From Pannonibacter sp. SL95 (lineage in GTDB: Bacteria; Pseudomonadota; Alphaproteobacteria; Rhizobiales; Stappiaceae), in the NCBI RefSeq assembly GCF_026672425.1, contig NZ_JAPPRC010000003.1, forward strand, positions 1,594,501-1,658,500: a stretch of 64,000 bases of DNA. Direction: 5' to 3'. Within the stretch, counting starts at the first letter, position 1. Every line of letters begins with the position of its first letter. Under the pieces are notes generated by a model. The model was not told the origin of the DNA, made no database searches, and saw only the letters and a list, made by a program, of their open reading frames with translations. Shown here piece by piece: positions 35,804-44,213 of this stretch. The position numbers and the translations under genes are program-made.

Positions 35804-36652
35804 ATGTCCGTGCTCAAGATCATCACTGCCAAGCTCGGGTCCATGACCTCGGCCGACCGGCAGATTGGCGAGTTCATCGTTGAACGGCCAGACGAGATGC
35901 TCGCGATGTCTTCGGCCGCGCTCGCGGAGGCGACCGGACGCAGCCAGTCAAGCGTGGTGAAGTTCAGCCAGAAGCTTGGCTATGCCGGCTATCAGGAGCT
36001 GAAGCTGGCGGTGAGCAAGGCCAAGGCGCAGGAATGGCAGGTGCCTCCCGGCATGATCCATTCGACGATCGAGGTCGGCGACGGCTATCTCACGATCCTG
36101 CAGAAGCTGATCGCCAGCAAGGTCATGTCGATGCAGCAGACGGTGGCGGCCAATGACGAGCTGACGATTGGCCGGGCGCTGGAAGCCCTCGACGGTGCAC
36201 GGCGGATCTTCATGGCTGGTGTCGGGGCATCTTCGCTGGTGGCGCGGGACTTTTCCTACAAGCTGCTGAAGATCGGCCGCGTCGTCATCCACGACAGCGA
36301 CAGCCATGTGCAGATCGCCAATGTATCGACGCTGGACGCCCGCGATGTCCTCTTTGCGCTGTCTTACTCCGGCACAAGCCATGAGACGCTGAAGATTGCC
36401 CGGCTAGGACGCCAGCGCGGGGCGACGGTGATCACGCTGACGGGGCTGACACCCAATCCGCTGTCAGAGCTGGCTGATATCAGGCTGCATACGGTGGCGG
36501 ATGAAGAACGTGTGCGGTCCTCGGCCATCACATCCCGTGACGCGCAGCTGACGCTGACAGACCTGCTGTTCATCCTGCTGGTCCAGCGCCAGCCGAGCGC
36601 CCAGGAGTTCATTCATGCCAGTGAAGATGCCGTGTCGGTGCTGAAGCTCTAG
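35804..36652 (+). CDS. MurR/RpiR family transcriptional regulator
   Basis: 282 residues from ATG at 35804 with GAGAAAAGGG upstream; the frame extends to 35708 without support. N-terminal RpiR helix-turn-helix domain (TSADRQIGEFIVERPDEM ... TGRSQSSVVKFSQKLGYAG) and C-terminal SIS domain (RIFMAGVGASSLVARDFSYK, LFALSYSGTSHET). SIS domains of this family bind sugar phosphates; by context MurNAc-6-P or GlcNAc-6-P is the likely inducer. The coding end forms half of the terminator stem. Confidence 0.94.
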   Translation: MSVLKIITAKLGSMTSADRQIGEFIVERPDEMLAMSSAALAEATGRSQSSVVKFSQKLGYAGYQELKLAVSKAKAQEWQVPPGMIHSTIEVGDGYLTILQKLIASKVMSMQQTVAANDELTIGRALEALDGARRIFMAGVGASSLVARDFSYKLLKIGRVVIHDSDSHVQIANVSTLDARDVLFALSYSGTSHETLKIARLGRQRGATVITLTGLTPNPLSELADIRLHTVADEERVRSSAITSRDAQLTLTDLLFILLVQRQPSAQEFIHASEDAVSVLKL

Positions 36653-36667
36653 GACACGGCATCTTTT
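36624..36667 (+). terminator. Terminator overlapping the 3' end of the rpiR-type gene
   Basis: A 13-bp stem, AAGATGCCGTGTC (36624-36636) with GACACGGCATCTT (36653-36665), followed by TTCG. The left arm is coding and the TAG stop lies in the loop. The U tract is short. Confidence 0.8.
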
Positions 36668-36693
36668 CGTTGTCTGCGGGCCGCTGATCCGGA

Positions 36694-38124
36694 TCAGACC
36701 GGCGTGCGGCGGACCAGTGTCATGGGCAGGCTGTCACCCGGCCTCAGGGTCAGGCGGCAGATCGGCTGCACATCGGTTCCCGGCTTCAGCTGCAGGTCAA
36801 AGCCCTGAGCCAGAATGGCAAGGCTGAGGATTGCCTCGGTCATGCCAAACTGCAGGCCGGCGCAGATGCGAGGTCCGATCGAGAACGGCACATAGCCATA
36901 TTTGGACGGGCGGGCTGCAGCTCCGGGCAGGAACCGGTCCGGGTTGAACGCGTCCGCGTCTTCCCAAAGCAGCGGATTGCGGTGCAGGAGCCACGGAACG
37001 ACCATCAGGATCGTGCCCTTCGGCAGCTTGCGGCCGCCGACCTGCACTTCGGCCATCGCTTCACGCGCAAGGATCGGCACCGGTGGGTACAGGCGGAGCG
37101 ATTCCTCAATGATTGCCTTGGTATAGGGCAGGCGGGCGACATCACGGAAGGTCGGCGTTGCACCGGCCAGAACCGTGTCGAGCTCCTCGTGCAGCCGGGC
37201 GCGCACGCGCGGGGACTGGGACAGGAGATACCAGGTCCAGGCCAGCGTGTTGGCCGTCGTCTCGTGACCGGCCATGAAGATCACGGCCGCCTCGTTGCGG
37301 ATGGCCTCGCGCGTTAGCGGCTTGCCGTCCTCGTCGCGCGCCTCGAGCAGGCCGCCGATCACCGACGCTTCGCCGTTGTCCTTCAGCGTCTGATAGCTGT
37401 CTATGATCTCGTCCAGAACGCCGAGGATCCGCTTGGTGGCTTGGCGCACGGCCGGCTTGCGGAAGCGGGGCAGCCACTCCGGCAGACCCAGCATGGCCGG
37501 CAGGTCGACCTGGTCGATGTGGCGCTGGTACTCGGAAAAGCCCTCGACGACCTCATGGGCGTAGTTCTTGCCGAGCTGACGGCCGAATATGGTCCGGCAG
37601 ATGATCTCCGCCGTTAGATGCGCCATGTCGGCCAGGGCATCGATTTCGGCGCCCTCGCCACGGGCGGCCCAGGCGCTGCGCTGTTCCTCGATCGTGTCGA
37701 TCATGATCGGGGCAAAGCCCGGGACACGCGAGCCATGGATGATCGGCGCGACAACCTTGCGCCGGCGCGCCCAGGTCTCGCTGTCGGAAATGAACAGTCC
37801 GTCGCCAATCAGCGGCGCCAGCGCATGCCGCATCTGCGGGCTCTTGCGCTGCAGTTCGACATGGTGGGCCTGGAAGGCTTCCTGCACCACGTCAGGGCTG
37901 TTGCAGATGACCATCATCCGCCGCAGTACCTGCTGCGTCATCATGCGCGACGAAAAGTTGCCCTTCGTCCAGATCGACAGGAAGTTGCGGCGGGCAAGGC
38001 CCATCAGTTCAAGGATCGGCGGGGTCCGCTCATGGCGGAAGGGGAATGGGGGAATAAAGTCCGCCGGCCAGTTGCCAACACTTGAGTCGGCTTGGGCGGT
38101 CGATACAGGAGCACTCTGGTCCAA
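36694..38124 (-). CDS. Cytochrome P450
   Basis: 476 residues. The I-helix oxygen-binding motif is AGHETT, the K-helix ExxR is ESLR, and the heme-binding FSIGPRICAGLQF has Cys421 as axial ligand. There is no membrane anchor, so it is a soluble bacterial P450. The start is TTG at 38124 with GAGGA nine bases upstream; no ATG is available before residue 41. No ferredoxin or reductase gene is adjacent, so redox partners must be encoded elsewhere. Substrate unknown; the general type resembles fatty-acid or hydrocarbon hydroxylases with a broad family motif. Confidence 0.93.
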   Translation of the reverse strand: MDQSAPVSTAQADSSVGNWPADFIPPFPFRHERTPPILELMGLARRNFLSIWTKGNFSSRMMTQQVLRRMMVICNSPDVVQEAFQAHHVELQRKSPQMRHALAPLIGDGLFISDSETWARRRKVVAPIIHGSRVPGFAPIMIDTIEEQRSAWAARGEGAEIDALADMAHLTAEIICRTIFGRQLGKNYAHEVVEGFSEYQRHIDQVDLPAMLGLPEWLPRFRKPAVRQATKRILGVLDEIIDSYQTLKDNGEASVIGGLLEARDEDGKPLTREAIRNEAAVIFMAGHETTANTLAWTWYLLSQSPRVRARLHEELDTVLAGATPTFRDVARLPYTKAIIEESLRLYPPVPILAREAMAEVQVGGRKLPKGTILMVVPWLLHRNPLLWEDADAFNPDRFLPGAAARPSKYGYVPFSIGPRICAGLQFGMTEAILSLAILAQGFDLQLKPGTDVQPICRLTLRPGDSLPMTLVRRTPV

Positions 38125-38213
38125 GATCAGTCCTCGGAATGGCGCGCGAGGGGAGGAGGGGCGCTGCCGATTGGCGCCTCTTTACTCCATCTTGCGCCGC
38201 AGCAATACGGCAA

Positions 38214-38621
38214 TTATTCCGTCATGCGCGGACGAACGAGCACAGCCGACAAGGCCGTTGCCGCCCAGCCGACAATCAGCAGCATTCCTCCGGTCGGCGC
38301 GGCCATCGGGAACAGGCGCGCATCGCGCAAGGCGCGGCTCGCCAGATCGCCGCAAAACAGCATGAGGCCGATGCCGATCAGCGCAAGTGCCAGCGGCAAC
38401 AGCGGCACGCGGCGAACCTGCGCCAGGGCAGCCAGGGCGAGGAACGCCGGGGCATGGAACATCAGCATGTCCGCCGCCGTCGCCAGAAGACCGGTCGTAT
38501 CGACATGCGCAGCCAGCGCCGACAGAGCGACCCCCAATGCACCGTTGATCCCGCCCATGGCCAGGCAGATGCGAAACAGGGGAACGGTGGCCGACGGAGC
38601 TGGGTGCTGAAGCTTGATCAT
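38214..38621 (-). CDS. DUF423 family membrane protein (YgdD-like)
   Basis: 135 residues, four hydrophobic segments. The family signature near the first helix is GGINGALGVALSALAAHV, followed by FHAPAFLALAAL and LFPMAAPTGGMLLIVGWAA. Inner-membrane protein of unknown function. It ends close to the P450 start but no operon link is evident. Confidence 0.85.
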   Translation of the reverse strand: MIKLQHPAPSATVPLFRICLAMGGINGALGVALSALAAHVDTTGLLATAADMLMFHAPAFLALAALAQVRRVPLLPLALALIGIGLMLFCGDLASRALRDARLFPMAAPTGGMLLIVGWAATALSAVLVRPRMTE

Positions 38622-38869
38622 GGCAGGGTGTCCGGTTCTGGCAATGGCCGGTCAGAGGCGGGATCTGATGCCCGGCAAGATGCGGCGATCTTAGCCGAAG
38701 TCGACCGGACGGGTAGGGGCAAACCGTCGCAACCGTGGCCAATGCCTTACCTCTCGTGCTGGCGGTCAGGCTTTGCACCCAGCCGTCAAGCCACGTGACA
38801 GGACGGGTTGCCTATGGCAGCAAGGGGCAACGTCCTGCCAATTGCCCGTCCGGGCCAGAGTGCATTTTC

Positions 38870-39700
38870 ATGACCCCTGATCTGCTGTCCTTCGAAACCC
38901 TTGGTCTTGTGCTGGCGCTCATGGCAGCCGGAGGCATTGCCGGCCTGCTGGCGGGCCTCTTTGGAATTGGAGGAGGCGCGGTGCTTGTTCCTGTCCTCTA
39001 TCAGTTCCTGGTGCTGCTCGGTGTCGATGAAAGCGTCCGCATGCATGTGTCCGTTGCCACGTCGCTCGGGATCATCGTGCCGACGTCACTGCGGTCGTAT
39101 CTGTCGCATCGCGCCCGAGGGGCGGTTGATGAGGCGTTGCTGAAAAGCTGGCTGATTCCGTTGCCGCTGGGTGTCGCTCTTGCCGCCATCGTGGCCGCGC
39201 ATGTCTCCGGTGATGGCCTGAAGGGCATCTTTGCCGTGATCGCGCTTCTTGTCGGTCTGCGGATGCTGTTCAACCGGGCGAGCTGGCGTCTTGGCGACGA
39301 CATCCCGGGCTTTCCGATCCGTCCGCTGTGCGGTGCCCTGATCGGTTTCCTGTCGACCCTGATGGGGATTGGCGGCGGCGTGATGAACAACACCTTCATG
39401 ACGCTGTACGGGCGGCCGATCCATCAGGCGGTCGCGACCTCTGCCGGTGTTGGCGTGCTCATTTCGGTGCCGGGTGTGATCGGGATGATCTGGGCAGGCT
39501 GGGGTGCGGAGCATCTGCCGCCGTTTTCGCTGGGCTACGTCAGCCTGCCGGGGATCGCGCTCATCATCCCGGTGTCGACGCTTGCCGCGCCAATCGGGGT
39601 GCGCATGGCCCATGCATGGCCCAAGCGCCGCCTTGAGCTTGGATTTGGCATCTTCCTGCTGATCGTTGCAGCGCGCTTTGCCCTCAGCCTGTTTGAATAG
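38870..39700 (+). CDS. TauE/SafE family sulfite/anion exporter
   Basis: 276 residues, about eight membrane helices. The family repeats are clear: GLLAGLFGIGGGAVLVPVLY near the N terminus and FLSTLMGIGGGVMNNTFMT in the second half. ATG at 38870 is chosen because upstream residues are unconserved. The family exports sulfite, sulfoacetate or other organosulfonates, or imports them; substrate not determinable here. Confidence 0.9.
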   Translation: MTPDLLSFETLGLVLALMAAGGIAGLLAGLFGIGGGAVLVPVLYQFLVLLGVDESVRMHVSVATSLGIIVPTSLRSYLSHRARGAVDEALLKSWLIPLPLGVALAAIVAAHVSGDGLKGIFAVIALLVGLRMLFNRASWRLGDDIPGFPIRPLCGALIGFLSTLMGIGGGVMNNTFMTLYGRPIHQAVATSAGVGVLISVPGVIGMIWAGWGAEHLPPFSLGYVSLPGIALIIPVSTLAAPIGVRMAHAWPKRRLELGFGIFLLIVAARFALSLFE

Positions 39701-39709
39701 GCAACAAAC

Positions 39710-40423
39710 TCAGGGATTGAGGACCAGGCGGTCGCCCTCGACGGTCCAGCTGCGCAGGCGGGACAGCGCGCTCATGCCCAGAAGGCTGGTTTCGAGGCTT
39801 CCCGGCTGGGCGATGAAGCTGCGGACATCGCCGAGCCGGATATCGGCCAGGCGCAGATCCTCGATCCTGGCCGGGGCAACCATAGTGCGGCCGTTGGCAG
39901 TGGAGACCGGCACACTGTAGACCAGCGCGCTGACGTCGATCCCGGCGCGGGCCGCGTCGTCGTGGGTCAGGACCACGGCGGACGCGCCGGTATCGACCAG
40001 AAACCGGATTTGCGCGCCGTTGGCCGCTGCCTCGATCTGGAAGTGGCCGCTCGGGTCGCGCACCACCATGACGCTGCCATCACCCTGGCTGACGGCCATG
40101 CCGGGGGCGAGAGCCCCCAGAACACGGTAGCCGACGCCGGCAAGCTCAAAGCGGTAGGTGTATCCGGCAACCAGGACCAGGGCGAGCGTGCCCCAGGTGG
40201 CGACAGCCGTGAGGACCTCGCGCAGGCGCGGGGGGCCGAACACGAGGCTGGCCAGCATGACAAAGGCAATCGCCGACAGGGCGACGATGCGTGGCCCCTC
40301 ATCATCGGCGGTGAAGGTCTCGTCGATGGGGCCGATATCGAAGAAGTAGGCCAGCAGACCGCCTGCCATGGCGACCAGCAGCGCGCCGACGACCAGACCG
40401 CGCAGAAGCGCCTTGGCATTCAT
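39710..40423 (-). CDS. Membrane-anchored retropepsin-like aspartic protease (TIGR02281)
   Basis: 237 residues. Three hydrophobic N-terminal segments (about 8-28, 46-64, 74-88), then a single-chain retropepsin-like domain with catalytic FLVDTGASAVVLTHDDA near residue 146 and SLLGMSALSRL near the C terminus. The clan AA TIGR02281 family is common in alphaproteobacteria; the domain probably faces the periplasm. The start overlaps the stop of the DUF1289 gene (ATGA), so they form a two-gene unit. Confidence 0.88.
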   Translation of the reverse strand: MNAKALLRGLVVGALLVAMAGGLLAYFFDIGPIDETFTADDEGPRIVALSAIAFVMLASLVFGPPRLREVLTAVATWGTLALVLVAGYTYRFELAGVGYRVLGALAPGMAVSQGDGSVMVVRDPSGHFQIEAAANGAQIRFLVDTGASAVVLTHDDAARAGIDVSALVYSVPVSTANGRTMVAPARIEDLRLADIRLGDVRSFIAQPGSLETSLLGMSALSRLRSWTVEGDRLVLNP

Positions 40424-40611
40424 TGGCTGGTCTCCACGGCTGCGACCCTCGCCATTCTCTGGTCAAGCTCGCGCATGATTGTGCGGCGTCTGTCCGGCGT
40501 CATCGTGCCCCAGGCGACGATTTCGTCGAGCGTGCGGGCACAGCCCCGGCAGAGGCCGGAGACAGGATCCATGACACAGATGCGGACACAGGGACTTTCC
40601 ATGCTTGCCAT
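40420..40611 (-). CDS. DUF1289 family Cys-motif protein
   Basis: 63 residues. Four cysteines at residues 8, 12, 21 and 24 (SPCVRICVMDPVSGLCRGC), followed by TLDEIVAWGTMTPDRRRTIM, the conserved DUF1289 pattern. Probably binds a metal. Coupled to the aspartic protease. An alternative in-frame ATG exists at codon 4. Confidence 0.88.
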   Translation of the reverse strand: MASMESPCVRICVMDPVSGLCRGCARTLDEIVAWGTMTPDRRRTIMRELDQRMARVAAVETSQ

Positions 40612-40659
40612 GTAAGGGGATCCGTGTGGAACACAAGGGGGCGGCGAGGCGGGAGCCGT

Positions 40660-41844
40660 TCAGCGGCCCCCGGTCACCAGCAGGATGGGAGCGGTGACAA
40701 GGGTCACGGGCAGGGTGACAGCGACTTGCACGGTGCTGCTGACAAAGGAGCCGAGGTCCTTGCCGGCGGCGCCCAGGCTACCGGCCGCTTCATTGCCAGA
40801 GACGGTCAGCTTGTCCTTTTGCAACACCTCGGTCAGGCGCGGGCCGATGGCAGCGAAGGCGGCAAACTTGGAATGACGCGCCGAATCCGGCCCTTCCAGA
40901 TTGGTCAGGTCTATGACCACCGCGCCAAGTGCCGCCAGTTCCTTGTCGCCATCATAGCGGCCCACCCGGTCCTTGCCCCCGGCGATGAGGCTGGAGACGT
41001 CGAGTGCGCGGTCGTCCTTTGACAGCAGCAGGATGATCGGTGGGTCGAGACGGCCGATGCGGCGCATCTGGTCCTTGAACACGTCGACATCGATGTCCGG
41101 GGCGGCCAGCACGATGCGCTTCAGCTTCTGTGACAGCTTCTTGCGCCGCTCCGGTGGCATCTGGCGCAGGGTCTCCATCATCAGCCAGGTGCCCATCGAA
41201 TGGGCGAGCACGTTGACCTCGCGGGCGCCACTGTTGGCCAGATCCTCCAGCGTCTGCTCCAGCTCGTCGCGGGCCACGGCGGCACTGTTGAGATCATAGA
41301 CATAGTCGGTGAGTTCGCCGCGCGAGGCCCAGGTGAACAGCACCGGCACGCCGGGCGCATCGGAATCATGCATCACCTGGGCAAAGCGGTAGACGCCCTC
41401 GGCAAACAGGGTGTTGTAGCCGTGGATGAACAGGAACACCTGCCGATCCTTGGGCTGGCGGGCGGCCAGTTCGCGGCGGACGGCGGCGCGGAAGCCGTCA
41501 TCGCCGTTCAGATAGCTGGCCTTGCGCGTGACCATGTGGCGAGCCGGGTCGCCAGGCATGCTGTCTGGCCATTCGATCTGGCCGGACGCGTGGTTCGGGG
41601 GGATGGAAATGGCAACTTCCGCAAAGTCGCGCTGGTTGGCCCGCTCGCCGGAAAACAGGGTGCCCGGTGCCTCGGACTGGCTGCGCGTTGTCACGACCAG
41701 CAGCTCTTCGATGGAAGTTCCTTCGGCAGCGGTTGTGTTCGGGGCAAAGGCACCTGTGACAGGCCGGCTGCCGCAGCCGGCAAGCAGTGCTCCAGTCATG
41801 GCAATGGCTGCGAACCGGACGAGATACCTATTCAGTCGTGTCAT
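40660..41844 (-). CDS. Alpha/beta hydrolase lipoprotein (DUF900)
   Basis: 394 residues from ATG at 41844, overlapping the cobS stop as ATGA; the frame upstream is a shadow of cobS. A lipobox LLAGC near residue 22 marks a lipoprotein. The hydrolase domain has FLFIHGYNTLFAEGVYRFAQ and the nucleophile elbow VLAHSMGTWLMME, then LAAPDIDVDVFKDQM carrying an Asp. DUF900 proteins are esterase-like with unknown substrates. The C-terminal part is hydrophobic (VTLPVTLVTAPILLVTGG). Confidence 0.88.
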   Translation of the reverse strand: MTRLNRYLVRFAAIAMTGALLAGCGSRPVTGAFAPNTTAAEGTSIEELLVVTTRSQSEAPGTLFSGERANQRDFAEVAISIPPNHASGQIEWPDSMPGDPARHMVTRKASYLNGDDGFRAAVRRELAARQPKDRQVFLFIHGYNTLFAEGVYRFAQVMHDSDAPGVPVLFTWASRGELTDYVYDLNSAAVARDELEQTLEDLANSGAREVNVLAHSMGTWLMMETLRQMPPERRKKLSQKLKRIVLAAPDIDVDVFKDQMRRIGRLDPPIILLLSKDDRALDVSSLIAGGKDRVGRYDGDKELAALGAVVIDLTNLEGPDSARHSKFAAFAAIGPRLTEVLQKDKLTVSGNEAAGSLGAAGKDLGSFVSSTVQVAVTLPVTLVTAPILLVTGGR

Positions 41845-42668
41845 GCCAGCACCAGAACTCCCAACAGGAACGCCAGCGCTGAAAGTTGCTGCACGGCGCC
41901 GATGACGTCGCCGGTGAAGCCGCCGATCTTTGCAAACGCCAACCGGCCCGTAGCATGCGCTGCCAGTGCGCCGGCGGCAAGTCCGCAGACAAGGGACAAA
42001 ACCGGAAGCACAAAGACGAGCGGAAGCAAGACGAGAGCCGTGAGGCCCAAGCCGTTCAGCACCGCGTCCATGCCCGGAACTCCGAAGCGGGCCGCGAGTC
42101 CGTCGGGCCGGGCGGCCGGCAAGGTCGACCACTGCCAGAGGGCGAGACAGCGCGACAGCGCCTCGACGCCCACCAGCAGCAAGGCACTGCCTGCCCAGCC
42201 AAAGCGTTCCGGCAGCACAGCGAGCAGCGCCACCTTCAGGATCAGTGACAGCGCCAGCGCAATGGCGGCGAAGGCGCCGATGCGGCTGTCCTTCATGATC
42301 TCCAGCCGCCGCTCCGGGCTTGCGCCGCCGAAGAACCCATCGGCGATGTCACCGAGGCCGTCCTCGTGCAGCGCCCCGGTCAGCGCAATCAGGCTGGCCA
42401 GAACCAGCCCCGCGCTGGCCATCGGCGGCAGGGCGGTCATTTGCAGCACCAGCCAGAGCAGGGCCGGGCCGGTTGCCAGCACGGCGCCAGCCAGCGGCAT
42501 GGCGCGTGCGATCACCCGGAAGTCCGGCGCCGCTGCCGGATCATCCAGCGGTCCCACCTTTGGCACCGGCAGCCTCGTAAAGAAGCGCAGGCAGGCGGCC
42601 GTGTCTGCGGCCAGCCGAGCCAGAGCCGGGGGGACGCGGAAGCCGCCGCCCGTGTCGTTCTGCTGCAT
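41841..42668 (-). CDS. cobS: Adenosylcobinamide-GDP ribazoletransferase (cobalamin synthase)
   Basis: 275 residues, the last step of cobalamin nucleotide-loop assembly, inner membrane. Signature: HEDGLGDIADGFFGGASPER with the acidic metal-binding residues, then MKDSRIGAFAAIALAL. Six or more hydrophobic segments. ATG at 42668. Divergent from cobT with 115 bases between; I see no B12 riboswitch there. Confidence 0.96.
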   Translation of the reverse strand: MQQNDTGGGFRVPPALARLAADTAACLRFFTRLPVPKVGPLDDPAAAPDFRVIARAMPLAGAVLATGPALLWLVLQMTALPPMASAGLVLASLIALTGALHEDGLGDIADGFFGGASPERRLEIMKDSRIGAFAAIALALSLILKVALLAVLPERFGWAGSALLLVGVEALSRCLALWQWSTLPAARPDGLAARFGVPGMDAVLNGLGLTALVLLPLVFVLPVLSLVCGLAAGALAAHATGRLAFAKIGGFTGDVIGAVQQLSALAFLLGVLVLA

Positions 42669-42783
42669 GGAACTGTCGCCTGTCCTGGTTGTCTTTTGTC
42701 TGTCGAGGGTTATAGAACGGCTGACCCCGCGCCGCCAATCGGGTGAGCGCCCATGATCCCAGCCCGTCCGGAGCCTAGCCGCG

Positions 42784-43815
42784 ATGTCCCTTTCCGAATC
42801 TGCCCTGCCGTTTGACGACATCCGCAATCTGGTCGCCCAGATGCCCGGTCCGGATGAGGCGGCTGTTGCTGCCGTGCGCGCCCGCGATGCCGAGCTGACC
42901 AAGCCGGCCGGCTCGCTTGGCAAGCTGGAAGAGATCGCTGAATGGCTCGCAGCCTGGTCGGGCAAGGCGCCGCCGAAGATCACCCGGCCGCTGGTGGCGA
43001 TCTTTGCCACCAATCACGGCATTGCCGACAAGGGCGTCTCCGCCTTCCCGCAGAGCGTGACCCGGCAGATGCTGGAAAACTTTGCCGCCGGCGGGGCGGC
43101 GATCAACCAGATCTGCATCGCCAATGATCTCGGCCTCAAGGTCTTCGATCTCGCCATCGACATGCCGACGCCGTCCATCGATGACGAGGATGCGCTGGAC
43201 GAGCCCAACTGCGCCGCCACCATGGCTTATGGCATGGAAGCGGTGGCTGGCGGCACGGACCTGCTCTGCCTTGGCGAGATGGGCATCGGCAACACCACCA
43301 TCGCCGCAGCTGTGTTCAACGGTCTCTTCGGCGGCACGGCGGCCGACTGGGTCGGACCCGGAACCGGCGTGGACGACGCGGGCCTGGAGCGCAAGCGCGT
43401 CGCCGTGGAAAAGGCCGTCGCACGGCTCGGCAGCGCCGCCAATGATCCGCTGGAAGTGCTGCGCAAGGTCGGCGGGCGCGAGATTGCCGCCATGGCCGGT
43501 GCAATCCTTGCCGCGCGTCTGCAGCGCACGCCGGTCATCGTCGACGGCTTCGTCACCACGGCGGCCGCGGCCGTGCTGTACAAGATGGACCCGGGCGCGC
43601 TCGACCACTGCCTGTTCGGCCATGTCTCGGCCGAGTAAGCGCACCGCCGGGCCCTTGCCGCCATGAACAAGACCGCGCTGTTCGATTTCGGCATGCGCCT
43701 CGGCGAGGGCACCGGTGCGGCGCTGGCCGCCGGCATCGTCAAGGCTGCTGCCAGCGTGCACGCCGGCATGGCGACCTTCGCCTCGTCCGGCGTGTCGGGC
43801 AAGGACGCCGGCTGA
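42784..43815 (+). pseudogene. cobT: Nicotinate-nucleotide-DMB phosphoribosyltransferase, internal stop
   Basis: CobT makes alpha-ribazole phosphate for the lower ligand of B12. The frame is intact to TAA at 43636 (codon 285) and then continues in the same frame as a normal CobT C terminus (AHRRALAAMNKTALFDFGMR, LGEGTGAALAAGIVKAA, VHAGMATFASSGVSGKDAG) to TGA at 43813, 343 codons in all. The catalytic Glu of LGEGTG is codon 308, beyond the stop, so the truncated product should be inactive. N-terminal substrate regions (GSLGKLEEIAEWLAAW, IFATNHGIADKGVSAFP, LGEMGIGNTTIAAAVF) are normal. Confidence 0.9.
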
Positions 43816-44213
43816 GCACCACAGCTCTCGACAGACGCCGGCGAGAGGACTTCGCCGGCTTCGATCTCAGAGGTCATCCCCGCCTTGTGCGGGGATCGCG
43901 CCCCGCACGAAGGTCGTCGTCAGCTTTCGGTCTGAAGGTCCGATCGTATGGATCCCCGCACAAGGCGGGGATGACCGTTGCGGAGAGGAGAGGTTCGCGG
44001 CGACCCCGCTGCCTCACGCGGCCGTGAGGCCGCACCGACTGATGAGAAACCCTCGATCGTCATCCCGGGCGCAGCGAAGCGGAGACCCGGGACCGGGGAG
44101 CGCAGGTCTCTCCGGGTTTCACTCATTGAATTTTAGAGGCCTCGACTCTCCGGTCCCGGCTCGGCGCTGCGCTTGGCCGGGATGACGACGGAGAGGTCGA
44201 GGTTTTTTCAAGC
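43816..44213. repeat. Gene-free stretch of paired inverted repeats
   Basis: Holds two inverted pairs. The first is perfect over 26 bases: 43872-43897 (GGTCATCCCCGCC...) and 43951-43976; it is the same palindromic family as at 6.1-6.5 kb. The second is diverged: about 44058-44095 (CGTCATCCCGGGCGCAGCG...) and about 44152-44190. No coding is seen. Confidence 0.8.

Noticed and set aside
42669-42783. Possible B12 riboswitch between cobS and cobT
   Set aside because: No B12-box-like sequence or suitable structure seen, and the gap is only 115 bases.
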